Positions 27,108 through 35,923 are shown, counted from the first letter of the stretch. The stretch is 64,000 nt of DNA from Peptostreptococcaceae bacterium (GCA_902363255.1 CABIZO010000002.1:372001-436000); one strand, 5' to 3'. Numbers and translations: made by a program. The notes: generated by a model from the letters alone, not told the origin.

Positions 27108-27971
27108 ATGAAAAAAAGGAAAGCAAAGTCAACCAGTGAAAATAAGTATGATACTTTTAGCATTACTATGGAGTTAGAGAGACCTTTGCTTTACAATGAT
27201 GAAAATAATGCAGATGATAATAAGAAGAAAGAGGATAAATCAAAAGCAATAAAGAAAAGAATGATAACTCTTTTGGTTGTATTAATTTTATTTGTAATAG
27301 GTTTTTTCATATGGTTAAGCAATGGATATTCTTTACAAGAAAATGATATGAAGTACTTACGAAGTAATTCTAAAGTAGAAGTTACTGTTGATGGAAGTTA
27401 CACATACTTTACTCCAAAGAATGCAAGTGCAACGAAAGGATTTATTTTTTACCCTGGTGAAAGGGTAGATTCATCATCTTATGCAAAACTATGTAATGAA
27501 GTTGCAAGTTATGGATATAAGGTTGTAGCTGTAGATATGCCTTTTAATTATGCTAACTTTGGAAAAAATAAGGCGACTCAAGTTATAGAAGATAATCCGG
27601 AAATTACAAAATGGGTTATAGGTGGAGATTCTCTTGGAGGTACAGTAGCATGTGAATATGCTGTAAATAATAAAAATGTTGAAGGCATAGTGCTAATATC
27701 ATCTTATCCTAGATACAATATAAGTGAATTAGGTTTTAAGGTATTATCTCTTTGGGGAAGTAAAGACAATGTTGTAGATTATAAAGAATTAATTAATTCT
27801 AAAGAACAATTACCACAAGATACAAAATATGTAGAAATAGAAGGTGCAAATCACTCTCAATTCGCTAATTATGGTATGTATAGTGGAGATCAAGAAGCAT
27901 TAATAAGTAGCGATGAACAGATGGATATAACTGTGAGAAATATAGTTAATTTTTTATATAATATACAATAA
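27108..27971 (+). CDS. Membrane-anchored alpha/beta hydrolase
   Basis: This 287-residue protein has a ~50-residue charged cytoplasmic tail, one membrane helix (51-70) and an extracellular hydrolase domain. Catalytic candidates are Ser175 (GGDSLGG), Asp220 (WGSKDNVVD) and His249 (GANHSQF), a complete triad. It resembles the alpha/beta hydrolases annotated as carboxymethylenebutenolidase or lysophospholipase-like. The substrate is unknown; an envelope lipid or ester is possible. Single gene with GGAGGG site and terminator. Confidence 0.82.
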   Translation: MKKRKAKSTSENKYDTFSITMELERPLLYNDENNADDNKKKEDKSKAIKKRMITLLVVLILFVIGFFIWLSNGYSLQENDMKYLRSNSKVEVTVDGSYTYFTPKNASATKGFIFYPGERVDSSSYAKLCNEVASYGYKVVAVDMPFNYANFGKNKATQVIEDNPEITKWVIGGDSLGGTVACEYAVNNKNVEGIVLISSYPRYNISELGFKVLSLWGSKDNVVDYKELINSKEQLPQDTKYVEIEGANHSQFANYGMYSGDQEALISSDEQMDITVRNIVNFLYNIQ

Positions 27972-28003
27972 TAAAAGAGTTTGCTGAATGCAAACTCTTT
28001 TAT
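27971..28003 (+). terminator. Terminator after the alpha/beta hydrolase gene
   Basis: AAAAGAGTTTGC and GCAAACTCTTTT form a perfect 12-bp stem with a 5-base loop. Confidence 0.9.
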
Positions 28004-28049
28004 TATGAGCAAAAACTTTATATGAATTAATTTGTTGACTATATTAAGA

Positions 28050-28200
28050 GATTCGCTAATGCAGTCAATTAAGCAAAGTGAATTTTAAGCAACGGACGAA
28101 GTCGTTGGCGCCATGAGTAAGGCGAATTTTAAGCAACGGACGAAGTCGTTGGCGGCATGAAGTGTTTCGCCGACACGTCGCTCAGGCGAAGCGAATCTTA
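28050..28200 (-). repeat. Modular interspersed repeat, copy C (modules Q-Q-S)
   Basis: Two Q modules (each with CAACGGACGAAGTCGTTGG) repeat with a 44-bp period (GAATTTTAAG at 28081 and 28125). They are followed by a module S (28157-28197) with TTTCGCCGACACGTCGCTC and GGCGAAGCGAAT. A diverged flank begins near 28050. The last three bases (TTA, 28198-28200) give the TAA stop of the leftward spoVB-like gene. Module order differs from copy A (S-Q). Confidence 0.88.
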
Positions 28201-29766
28201 TATCTGTTTGTAAAGTCCAATGGACTCCCATTTTCCTTTTTTAACATCTTTTTTGAATCCATCTACAAACCATTGAAGATCTCTTCTTCTAAGTGCTTTA
28301 AATAGAATAAGCATAATAAAGTAAATAAATAAATTTAATATGACACTAACAGAAAGTAAGCTTTCAATATGTAAACAATATATAATAATCTTTGTTGCAT
28401 AGCTAGACAATATTATGGATATTGTTGGTTTTAAAATCCAGTCTATTATGTCAAATTTAAGTTTAGTTACATTTAAAATTTTTATTACTCCTAGAGAAGT
28501 ATTAAAGGTTGTACTTATGAATAAGACTAAGACAAAACCTTTTATGCCATATTTAGGTATCAAAAAAGTTATTGCACTAATTCTTACGAACATATCTATT
28601 ATATTAAATTTTAAATTTGTTACCTGCAAATCTAGAGCATTTAAACTTCCATCAACTATTTTGTCTAAGTACATAAAAGGTATTAATGGTGCTAAAATTT
28701 TTAGTAAATATCCAACTTCCTCGCTTTTATAAAGTTCTGTACCAAGCTCGTTTGAGAAAACAATAAATATACCTGTTGCAAATATAGCAATAAGCATAGT
28801 GAATTTAATAACTCTAGAAATTATGTAATTTACAGTATTTTTTTTATTTAATGCATTAGCCTCAGCAATTTCAGGAATAATTAATGTGGAAAAAGAGGCT
28901 AAAAATATAGAAGGAAATACTAATAAAGGCATTACCATTCCTTTTACCATACCGAAAATTGACAAGGACAATGAACCAGATGAACCATAAAGTCGTAAGG
29001 ATTTTGGTATTAAAATATCCTCAACAGTTTTCAGTGATGTTTGTATGTATGAGCTAAAAGCTAAAGGTATAGCAACCCTTGTAATTTTGAAGAATGAATA
29101 CTTATTTGTAATGTTTTTAAATGGTGTAATATGTTTCTTTTCAAATATGTATAGTATAAAAGCATAAAAAGCAGAACAAATATTTCCGATAGAATTACCT
29201 ACAGCTATAAGAGCACAAGTATAATCCAATCTTCCTGTAGAAAAAGATGTTATGCATAAAGACACAATACTGATCATAACTAATGTTTCAATAATATCGG
29301 CACTTATACACTTAACTACTTTTCTACATCCATAAAAGTATCCGTTTAAGCAACATGATATACCAACGAATGGTAGTGAACAAGATAGTATTTTTAGAGG
29401 TATAATTGCTCTTTCATCTTGAATCCAAGTTATTGATATAAACTCCGATAAGTTAAATAATAGAGCTCCAGTCATTATACTAAAAAATAATGTGTATAAG
29501 AGACCTTTTCTTACGATATTTCTTACTAAATGATCATTACCTTTTCCTAGTTCTTCTGCAACTAGCCTTGTTATGGTTACTCTTATGCCAGATATGGCTA
29601 GTGTTTGACATACAACATTAATACTCATAATAAGTTGAAATAAACCCATACCTTCTGCACCGATTTTGTTTGATAAATATACTCTGAAAGCCATACCTAT
29701 AAAACCAAGAGTCATAGTGGAAGCGGTGAGTAATACCAGGTTTATCAGTAAGTTTTTTCTCTTCAT
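28198..29766 (-). CDS. spoVB: SpoVB-type lipid flippase (MOP superfamily)
   Basis: This 522-residue protein has ~14 membrane helices and the polysaccharide-biosynthesis/MurJ-like fold. It is close to stage V sporulation protein B, with the N-terminal NLLINLVLLTASTMTLGFIG and RVYLSNKIGAEGMGLFQLI typical of SpoVB. SpoVB is thought to move lipid-linked peptidoglycan precursors for spore cortex synthesis. Its presence agrees with the csp genes nearby. The C-terminal stop is set by the edge of repeat copy C. A GGAGATAAT site precedes the ATG. YtgP-like flippases are the alternative. Confidence 0.85.
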   Translation of the reverse strand: MKRKNLLINLVLLTASTMTLGFIGMAFRVYLSNKIGAEGMGLFQLIMSINVVCQTLAISGIRVTITRLVAEELGKGNDHLVRNIVRKGLLYTLFFSIMTGALLFNLSEFISITWIQDERAIIPLKILSCSLPFVGISCCLNGYFYGCRKVVKCISADIIETLVMISIVSLCITSFSTGRLDYTCALIAVGNSIGNICSAFYAFILYIFEKKHITPFKNITNKYSFFKITRVAIPLAFSSYIQTSLKTVEDILIPKSLRLYGSSGSLSLSIFGMVKGMVMPLLVFPSIFLASFSTLIIPEIAEANALNKKNTVNYIISRVIKFTMLIAIFATGIFIVFSNELGTELYKSEEVGYLLKILAPLIPFMYLDKIVDGSLNALDLQVTNLKFNIIDMFVRISAITFLIPKYGIKGFVLVLFISTTFNTSLGVIKILNVTKLKFDIIDWILKPTISIILSSYATKIIIYCLHIESLLSVSVILNLFIYFIMLILFKALRRRDLQWFVDGFKKDVKKGKWESIGLYKQI

Positions 29767-29876
29767 AATTATCTCCTTGTAATAATAGAAAATATTATTT
29801 TTAGATTTATATATTATTTATATGCCAAAGAACTAATAAAAAGTATCAATAAAATATCTATTTAAACTTACTGTTA

Positions 29877-29905
29877 TTGAAGATAAGGAGAAAAAAGTGT
29901 AAAAT
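29877..29905 (+). promoter_or_regulatory. Promoter of the sigma/membrane-partner operon
   Basis: -35 TTGAAG (29877-29882), a 17-bp spacer and -10 TAAAAT (29900-29905) lie before the sigma factor gene. The hexamers fit sigma-A; no separate ECF-type promoter was recognised. Confidence 0.55.
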
Positions 29906-29971
29906 GAATAAAAGGGAGAGTTTACAAATAATGACATTTAAAGGTAACAATTCATTTGAGAGGAGATTTTT

Positions 29972-30487
29972 ATGGAATCAACTTTATTAGAAAAAGCTAG
30001 TAAGGGAGACAAAAGGGCACTTAAAAAGCTTATACTAAAAAATAGTGAATATATTTATAAACTAGCTTTTATCCATACAAAGTATGAAGAAGATGCGAAA
30101 GCTATAATGAAAAAATCGGTTCTTTATATTAATGATAATATTAATAAACTATCAAGATATGAGAGCTTTGAAAAATATATGATTAAGGTAACAATAAAAC
30201 ATATAAATGAGTATTTAGAAGAAATGGGAATAGTAGAACAAGAAAATAAGGATAATTATATAGATGAAAATGGATATATAAATATATATCAAGGAATGGA
30301 TATATTAGATGTTCATTTGAAGAATGTAGTTATTTTAATATATTTTTATAATATGTCCTACAAAGAAGTTGGAGATATTCTGAATATGAATGAAAGTACT
30401 GTAAAATTGTATCTTAGAAATTCCTTGAAGTTTATGAAAGATAATATAAAGGGGGATTTTGAATATGGAAAACAAGAAGCTAGATAA
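29972..30487 (+). CDS. ECF-like RNA polymerase sigma factor
   Basis: This 171-residue protein has a sigma region 2-like part (~5-70, KLAFIHTKYEEDAKAIMKKSVLYI) and a clear region 4 helix-turn-helix (~112-160, VILIYFYNMSYKEVGDILNMNESTVKLYLRN). It has no region 1 or 3, as in ECF sigma factors. The downstream gene overlaps it by 23 bp and encodes a single-pass membrane protein, the normal arrangement of a sigma factor and its anti-sigma factor. The inducing signal is unknown. Start ATG has GAGGAGA 8 bases upstream. Confidence 0.88.
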   Translation: MESTLLEKASKGDKRALKKLILKNSEYIYKLAFIHTKYEEDAKAIMKKSVLYINDNINKLSRYESFEKYMIKVTIKHINEYLEEMGIVEQENKDNYIDENGYINIYQGMDILDVHLKNVVILIYFYNMSYKEVGDILNMNESTVKLYLRNSLKFMKDNIKGDFEYGKQEAR

Positions 30488-31226
30488 TAGTATTTTAGAT
30501 ACAATTGATTTTAACAGTGATGAAATGGAAATACAGATTGATAACGATATTAATGAATACGTAAAAGAATTTAGTATAGATAGGGCTGCATTAGATTTAA
30601 TCTCGATTCCATGCAATTTTGAAACTAGTGTAAAAGTACCTTTTAAAGAAATAAAAAATGAAAAAAGAAAAAATATTGGATATAAAATTTTAGATCTTAT
30701 TCTTGTAATAATAATTTTATTACCATTAATAGGAGTAATTTATCCTAAACTTTTTATAAAAGTTCCTCAAATTTATAATGTAGTTGAAAATATAAATGAA
30801 TTTATTCAAATTGATAATTTGAAGTCAGTTTTGGGGATTGGAAAAGAAGTAATTGAAGGTAGTGGATCTTCTTCTATAGAAACAATATATATAGAAGAAA
30901 AAGATATAGCAGCACCTAAAAGTAATAATGAGGCTATTAAACTAATTCATTCATTAGCGAATACTTTGGTGCAGGCTGAATATAAATGGCAATGTAGTGA
31001 AGTTACACCGAAAACAATAGATATATCATTGGAAGGTGTAGAAAAAATTAAGGATGATTATGATAAAATGCACCTTAGGAACTCATTAAGAAAGTGGCAA
31101 GATGGAGATTTTTCAAATGCAGTTGATGTTCATAATTATGTTTGGGAAATGTTAGATGGTACTATTGGTAAAGCAAAAGAACTAGATAAAGATAAAATAC
31201 AAGAGATTATTAACGAATACTACTAA
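30465..31226 (+). CDS. Probable membrane-bound anti-sigma factor
   Basis: This 253-residue protein has a ~65-residue acidic N-terminal cytoplasmic domain, one membrane helix (~71-90, ILDLILVIIILLPLIGVIYP) and a ~160-residue extracellular domain. No zinc anti-sigma HxxxCxxC motif is seen. The start is ATG 30465 behind GGGGGA, so it overlaps the sigma gene by 23 bp and is translationally coupled. By position it should bind and silence the sigma factor. The extracellular part is probably the sensor. The role is inferred from gene order. Confidence 0.75.
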   Translation: MENKKLDNSILDTIDFNSDEMEIQIDNDINEYVKEFSIDRAALDLISIPCNFETSVKVPFKEIKNEKRKNIGYKILDLILVIIILLPLIGVIYPKLFIKVPQIYNVVENINEFIQIDNLKSVLGIGKEVIEGSGSSSIETIYIEEKDIAAPKSNNEAIKLIHSLANTLVQAEYKWQCSEVTPKTIDISLEGVEKIKDDYDKMHLRNSLRKWQDGDFSNAVDVHNYVWEMLDGTIGKAKELDKDKIQEIINEYY

Positions 31227-31243
31227 ATAAAGGAGAAGATAAA

Positions 31244-31735
31244 ATGGATCATAAGCTAAATCATTTTGACTCTAGAGGAAATGCTGTAATGGTAGACGTA
31301 ACAGAGAAAAATATAACAGAAAGACAAGCTATAGCTACAGGAAAAATATTTGTAAATGATGAAACATACAAAAGAATAATTGAGGGAAACATGGCAAAGG
31401 GAGATGTTCTTGCTGTGGCTAGAGTAGCAGGTATTATGGCTACTAAAAAAACATCAGACTTAATTCCTATGTGTCATCCTTTAATGCTAACAAAGTCTAA
31501 AATAGATTTTGAATTTAATGATGAAGAAAAGAGTATTACAGCTATTTCTTTAGTAAAATTAGCTGGAAAAACTGGTGTTGAGATGGAAGCGTTAATGGGG
31601 GTTAATGTTGCTCTTTTAACAATTTATGATATGTGTAAGGCTATAGATAAAAATATGGTCATATCAGATATTCATTTAGTTGAAAAAATGGGTGGTAAAA
31701 GTGGTAAGTTTGTATTTGAAGGAGTACATAAGTAA
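31244..31735 (+). CDS. moaC: Cyclic pyranopterin monophosphate synthase
   Basis: This 163-residue protein carries out the second step of molybdenum cofactor synthesis, after MoaA, making cyclic pyranopterin monophosphate. Conserved parts are MCHPLMLTKS, TGVEMEALMGV, the YDMCKAIDK active-site region and EKMGGKSG near the end. It starts 17 bp after the anti-sigma gene with AAGGAGA, so it can be read from the same transcript. No other moa/mog/mob gene is in the window, an unusual placement. Confidence 0.95.
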   Translation: MDHKLNHFDSRGNAVMVDVTEKNITERQAIATGKIFVNDETYKRIIEGNMAKGDVLAVARVAGIMATKKTSDLIPMCHPLMLTKSKIDFEFNDEEKSITAISLVKLAGKTGVEMEALMGVNVALLTIYDMCKAIDKNMVISDIHLVEKMGGKSGKFVFEGVHK

Positions 31736-31741
31736 AAATTA

Positions 31742-31796
31742 AGGAGTTGTCTCAAAATGATTATTGAATCATTTATAGAGACAACTTTTTTATTTT
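31742..31796 (+). terminator. Terminator after moaC
   Basis: AAGGAGTTGTCTC and GAGACAACTTTTTT form a long stem with an inner AATGATT/AATCATT stem and a T-run. Confidence 0.85.
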
Positions 31797-31827
31797 ATTA
31801 AATGCAAGCAAAGTATCAAGATAAATT

Positions 31828-32316
31828 TTATATATTAACATAAAAAATTTCATTGCCAAAATTGTTTATAAACTTAATCATATCATTGTAATTTAAAAAG
31901 ACCGTAGCAGAATTTACATTAGGATGAACCCCAATAATAGTTTGACTTTTTAAATCTTCATCTATGACAATATTTACACAATGTTCTTCGTCATTAATAA
32001 TACCAAGTGGAGTAACTGCGCCTTTTAAAAGACCTAAATGCTTTTCCAATCTTTCTTCTGATGCAAAGCTTAAAGTAGTTGAATTAATTTGGGATTTAAT
32101 TGATTTTAAATTTGCCTTTTTATCACCCTTTAATATAACAAGATAATGTTTTTTTCCATTGGAGTTTTTTAAAAAAAGATTTTTTACTATTTCACCCTTT
32201 TTTTCTAAATTAAGATTTTCCATTTCCTCAATAGTATAAACTGGAGGATGGTCTATTAATTCATATTTTATATTTAACTCATCTAATTTTTTGAAAACTT
32301 TTTCTTTTTTATCCAT
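31828..32316 (-). CDS. YbaK/ProX-family prolyl-tRNA editing protein
   Basis: This 162-residue free-standing homologue of the ProRS INS editing domain has HPPVYTIEEM, LFLKNSNGKKHYLVILKGDKK with the conserved Lys, and GAVTPLGIINDEEHCV. Such proteins hydrolyse mischarged Ala-tRNA-Pro or Cys-tRNA-Pro. I place the start at ATG 32316, 5-6 bases after AAGGAGG; a 59-residue N-terminal extension is not supported. The gene is divergent from an AlaX gene (149 bp apart), so two tRNA proofreading enzymes share one control region. Confidence 0.85.
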   Translation of the reverse strand: MDKKEKVFKKLDELNIKYELIDHPPVYTIEEMENLNLEKKGEIVKNLFLKNSNGKKHYLVILKGDKKANLKSIKSQINSTTLSFASEERLEKHLGLLKGAVTPLGIINDEEHCVNIVIDEDLKSQTIIGVHPNVNSATVFLNYNDMIKFINNFGNEIFYVNI

Positions 32317-32465
32317 ACAGTCCTCCTTAATTAAGCAGTTTATTTTAATTATAGTAATAGTTAAAAGTTTTTGCACAAGAAAAACTATTAAATTAATAAT
32401 TTTATAGTTATAATTAACTAATAATGTTAAAAATAAACAATAAATAAATTGAAACGGAGAGAGAA

Positions 32466-33662
32466 ATGGAAAAATTATTTTATATTGATTCATATATTAA
32501 AAATTTTACGGCTGAAATAGTGGAAGTTAAGGAAAAAGATGATAAATATCATGTACTTCTAGATAAAACAGCTTTTTATCCAGGAGGTGGAGGCCAATAT
32601 TGTGATTTAGGAACTATAGACAATATACATGTTTTGGATGTTTATGAAGAAAATGAAAAGATATATCATGTATTAGAGAAAAAACCTAATAGAATTCATA
32701 AGGTGAAATGTGAAATTGATTGGGATAGAAGAGCGTATGGAATGCAGCACCACTTTGGTCAACATGTTATATCTGCATGCTTTAATAATGAATATAATGC
32801 AAAGACAGTAGGTTTTCATTTGGGAAAAGATTTTTCAACTGTGGATATAGAGGGATTCTTTAAAGAAGACGATATCATGAAAATTGAAAACATGTGCAAT
32901 GAAATTATTAGAGAAAACATACCTGTAGAATTTCTTAATATAAATAAGAAAGAAGCTAAGAAATTAAAGATAAAAGATGATTTATCTAAGCTTTCTAATA
33001 ATATAAGGGTTGTAAAATTTGGAGATTATGATATAAATCTATGTTGTGGTGTTCATGTGAAAAATACTTTAGATTTAAGAGTAATAAAAATAAAGAAATT
33101 TGAAAAATATAAAAAAGCTACGAGAATAGAATTTTTATGTGGAACAAAAGCTATAGAGGATATGTTAAAAAGAGATAGTTACTTAAATAAAATCTGTAAA
33201 TTACTTAGTAGCAATGAAGAAGATGCATATAAAGGTATTGAAAATTTAAATAATAAATTAAATGAAGTAAATAAGGAAAATAGAAAATTAGAAGAAATAA
33301 TAAGTAATTATGAAGTAAAAGAAATGATTGAAGATGCTGAAAAAATCAATAATATGAATATTATAATTAAAACTTATGAAAATAAAACTATGAATTATAT
33401 AAATAAAATAGCAAATAAAATCACAGAAATTGATAATAATGTTGGATTATTCGCTTTAATAAATGATGACAAATTAAATTTATTATTTGCTTGTTCAAAG
33501 AACCTAAATAAGCTAGATATGAATTTACTATTAAAAGATAGCATTAAATTAGTTGATGGAAAAGGTGGAGGAAGTAAGGTTCTTGCCCAAGGTGGAGGTA
33601 AGAATAATGGAAATTTAGACTCTTTATTTGATTATGTAAAAATTAAAATAAAATCAATTTAA
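32466..33662 (+). CDS. Alanyl-tRNA editing protein AlaX (long form with DHHA1)
   Basis: This 398-residue stand-alone editing enzyme clears Ser-tRNA-Ala and Gly-tRNA-Ala. The zinc site is complete: HHFGQH (His96, His100) and CCGVH (Cys193 or Cys194 with His197). An N-terminal beta-barrel with FYPGGGGQ is present. A coiled coil (~225-285) leads to a C-terminal DHHA1 domain ending KGGGSKVLAQGGG. It is divergent from the prolyl-tRNA editing gene. Start ATG has GGAGAG 5-8 bases upstream. Confidence 0.9.
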   Translation: MEKLFYIDSYIKNFTAEIVEVKEKDDKYHVLLDKTAFYPGGGGQYCDLGTIDNIHVLDVYEENEKIYHVLEKKPNRIHKVKCEIDWDRRAYGMQHHFGQHVISACFNNEYNAKTVGFHLGKDFSTVDIEGFFKEDDIMKIENMCNEIIRENIPVEFLNINKKEAKKLKIKDDLSKLSNNIRVVKFGDYDINLCCGVHVKNTLDLRVIKIKKFEKYKKATRIEFLCGTKAIEDMLKRDSYLNKICKLLSSNEEDAYKGIENLNNKLNEVNKENRKLEEIISNYEVKEMIEDAEKINNMNIIIKTYENKTMNYINKIANKITEIDNNVGLFALINDDKLNLLFACSKNLNKLDMNLLLKDSIKLVDGKGGGSKVLAQGGGKNNGNLDSLFDYVKIKIKSI

Positions 33663-33694
33663 TAATAACTTATTACTATTAAATAACTTATTGT

Positions 33695-33723
33695 TTGAAA
33701 AGATGTTGTATATTCAGTATAAT
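33695..33723 (+). promoter_or_regulatory. Promoter of the XRE regulator gene
   Basis: -35 TTGAAA (33695-33700), a 17-bp spacer and a perfect -10 TATAAT (33718-33723) form a strong sigma-A promoter 48 bp before the ATG. Confidence 0.82.
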
Positions 33724-33770
33724 AAGAAGTTGAATGATAAAAATAACAACTATGAAAGGGACCATAAAAT

Positions 33771-34889
33771 ATGAAGAAAGAACTATTTAATGGTAAAAGA
33801 CTTAAAATAGCTAGAATATATAGAGGAAAAACGATAGATCAAGTATCTAAAGAAACAAACATAAATAAAAAAGATATATTAGCTTTTGAAGAAAATAAAT
33901 ATAAGCCAACGGTGGAGAATGCACTAAAATTATCAAATGTATTACATTTTCCAAGAGATTATTTCTATAGAAATGAGAATATAAAAGTTAATGTGGAAGC
34001 TGCTCATTTCAATCCACAATCTACAATACAAAGAAATGAAGAAATTTCATATAGAGAAAAATTAGTGATGATACACAAACTTTATTTATTCTTTGAAAAT
34101 TATATTCAATTCCCAGAGCTACAACTTCCAGATAATTTAAATAAAAATATGTCTATGGAAGAATTAGCCGAGAAATGTAGGGAATATTATGAATTAGGTG
34201 AAGAGCCTTTAATCAATATGGTATCATTTATGGAGACTGTTGGAGTAGTAATTACAGCTATGAATATAGATAGAAGAGGTGCTTCTCCATATTCACAAAA
34301 ACAAAGTATAAATGGAAAAGAAAAATATATAGTATCATTAGGTCACGATAAAAATTCTTTAGCTATGAGAAATTACGATTTAGCTTATGAATTTGCATTT
34401 ATAATAAGTAATGAACTAAATATACCAGCTAAAAGATTTAACAAAGATGATTTTGCGTCTGCTTTATTATTACCAAAAGATAGATTAATAGAGGAATTAT
34501 CTAATCCAAATGAACTAGAATCTTATTTAGAAGTTAAATCTAAATTTATGGTTCCACTTACTATAATTTTATACAGAGCTTATGCTTTAGGACTAATAAA
34601 TTATAAAAAATATAATTATTTAATGAATGAAATAAGCAAAAATGGATGGCATAAAGAAGAACCATTAGACAATGTAAAAGCAACTCATCCAACTTGTCTT
34701 AGAAAAGCATATAAATTACTTATAGACAATAACATAGTTAGTAAAAATACATTAATGGAAAAGTTATATAATGATAACATGATATTATATGCTGATGATT
34801 TAGAAATATTAATGGGGCTTAAAGAAGGAACTTTATCTGATAAAAAAGATGTAAAAGTTTTAAGTTTCAATAATAAAAAGAAAAAATAA
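33771..34889 (+). CDS. XRE family regulator with degenerate ImmA/IrrE-like domain
   Basis: This 372-residue protein has an XRE helix-turn-helix (~8-62, GKTIDQVSKETNINKKDILAFEENK) and an ImmA/IrrE (DUF955)-like domain (~150-245). In active members HExxH binds zinc; here the aligned residues are Tyr206-Glu207-Phe208-Ala209-Phe210, so both His are gone. The rest of the fold signature (FNKDDFASALLLPKDRL) remains. It probably acts as a ligand- or partner-sensing regulator rather than a peptidase. No target or operator is evident. Neighbouring genes are unrelated metabolic enzymes. Confidence 0.82.
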   Translation: MKKELFNGKRLKIARIYRGKTIDQVSKETNINKKDILAFEENKYKPTVENALKLSNVLHFPRDYFYRNENIKVNVEAAHFNPQSTIQRNEEISYREKLVMIHKLYLFFENYIQFPELQLPDNLNKNMSMEELAEKCREYYELGEEPLINMVSFMETVGVVITAMNIDRRGASPYSQKQSINGKEKYIVSLGHDKNSLAMRNYDLAYEFAFIISNELNIPAKRFNKDDFASALLLPKDRLIEELSNPNELESYLEVKSKFMVPLTIILYRAYALGLINYKKYNYLMNEISKNGWHKEEPLDNVKATHPTCLRKAYKLLIDNNIVSKNTLMEKLYNDNMILYADDLEILMGLKEGTLSDKKDVKVLSFNNKKKK

Positions 34890-34909
34890 AAGATATATAA
34901 GTATCTATT

Positions 34910-34953
34910 AGAAGTTGAGGTGTGATTATAAATAAATCACACCTCAACTTTTA
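34910..34953. terminator. Bidirectional terminator between XRE and nitrilase genes
   Basis: AAGTTGAGGTGTGATT and its perfect complement (ending CACCTCAACTT) flank a short loop. It serves both convergent genes and overlaps the nitrilase stop. Confidence 0.88.
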
Positions 34954-35775
34954 TTTTTCAATTAACTCATATAAATCATTTCGTCTATGATTTAGTAGAG
35001 GTAGTTCTTCTCTGACTTGATCAACATAATTTAAATCTATCGAATAAGTGGTTAAGCTTTCATCATCTTTTAACTCTGTGAGAACTTCACCAAAGGGAGA
35101 TACAATTAAAGAGTGACCATAAGATACATAGGAAGAATTGTAATCTCTAGCAGGAGAACATCCAATTGTAAAAACTTGATTGTCTATGGCTCTAGATCTA
35201 AACATAGTATGCCAGTGGGCAGGGCCTGTAATCATATTAAAAGATGCAGGAACTATTATTGCTTTTGCCCCATTGTTAACCATAAGTCTTGCAAGTTCTG
35301 GAAATCTAAAGTCATAGCATATACATAAACCGATTTTACAAAATTCAGTATCAAATACAGTTACTTCGTTACCGGCAGACAGAGTATCTGACTCTTTAAA
35401 TCTTTGCTTGTTTTTTATATCGATATCAAATAAATGTACTTTTCTATGTTTTCCTATCATTTGGCCTTTTCTATCAAAAATATAAGAAGTATTATAAATT
35501 TTATCACTATCTTTTTCGGCAATAGAGCCAGCTACTAAATATATTTTGTTTGTTTTAGCTAGATCAGATAAAAAATTAAAGGAATAATCACCCTCTTCCT
35601 CGGCATAAAGAGGGAAGTTAGATGATATATAAGGACAAGAAAACATCTCAGGAAGAATAACAATATCAGGTTTTTCAATAGCAATCTTTTTTATTAATTG
35701 AGCGGCTTTTGTAAGATTATCTTTTTTATTATTTTCAACTTTCATTTGAATCAATCCTATTTTTAATTTGCTCAT
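34951..35775 (-). CDS. Carbon-nitrogen hydrolase (nitrilase superfamily, omega-amidase-like)
   Basis: This 274-residue cytosolic amidase has the full Glu-Lys-Cys triad: Glu43 (ILPEMFSCPY), Lys112 (KHRKVHLFDID) and Cys153 (CICYDFRFPE). The pattern is closest to Nit2/omega-amidase-type members, which hydrolyse alpha-ketoglutaramate or related amides; this narrower call is less certain. Start ATG has TAGGAGG upstream. It is convergent with the XRE gene and divergent from msrAB. Confidence 0.85.
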   Translation of the reverse strand: MSKLKIGLIQMKVENNKKDNLTKAAQLIKKIAIEKPDIVILPEMFSCPYISSNFPLYAEEEGDYSFNFLSDLAKTNKIYLVAGSIAEKDSDKIYNTSYIFDRKGQMIGKHRKVHLFDIDIKNKQRFKESDTLSAGNEVTVFDTEFCKIGLCICYDFRFPELARLMVNNGAKAIIVPASFNMITGPAHWHTMFRSRAIDNQVFTIGCSPARDYNSSYVSYGHSLIVSPFGEVLTELKDDESLTTYSIDLNYVDQVREELPLLNHRRNDLYELIEK

Positions 35776-35923
35776 AATAACCTCCTAAAAATAATTTCAT
35801 ATGGAATATTGTGGTATATATTTATTGATAAAACAAGTATATTAAAAAATTAATATACTATAAAGACTAAAAATCAACTCTATTGGGGAAAATAAATAAA
35901 ATTTACCAAGGAGTTGATTTTTT

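Noticed and set aside
29904..29990. A 28-codon frame just before and overlapping the sigma factor start
   Set aside because: Its ATG overlaps the proposed -10 (29900-29905), so it would not be on the transcript. Its ribosome site is also too far away.
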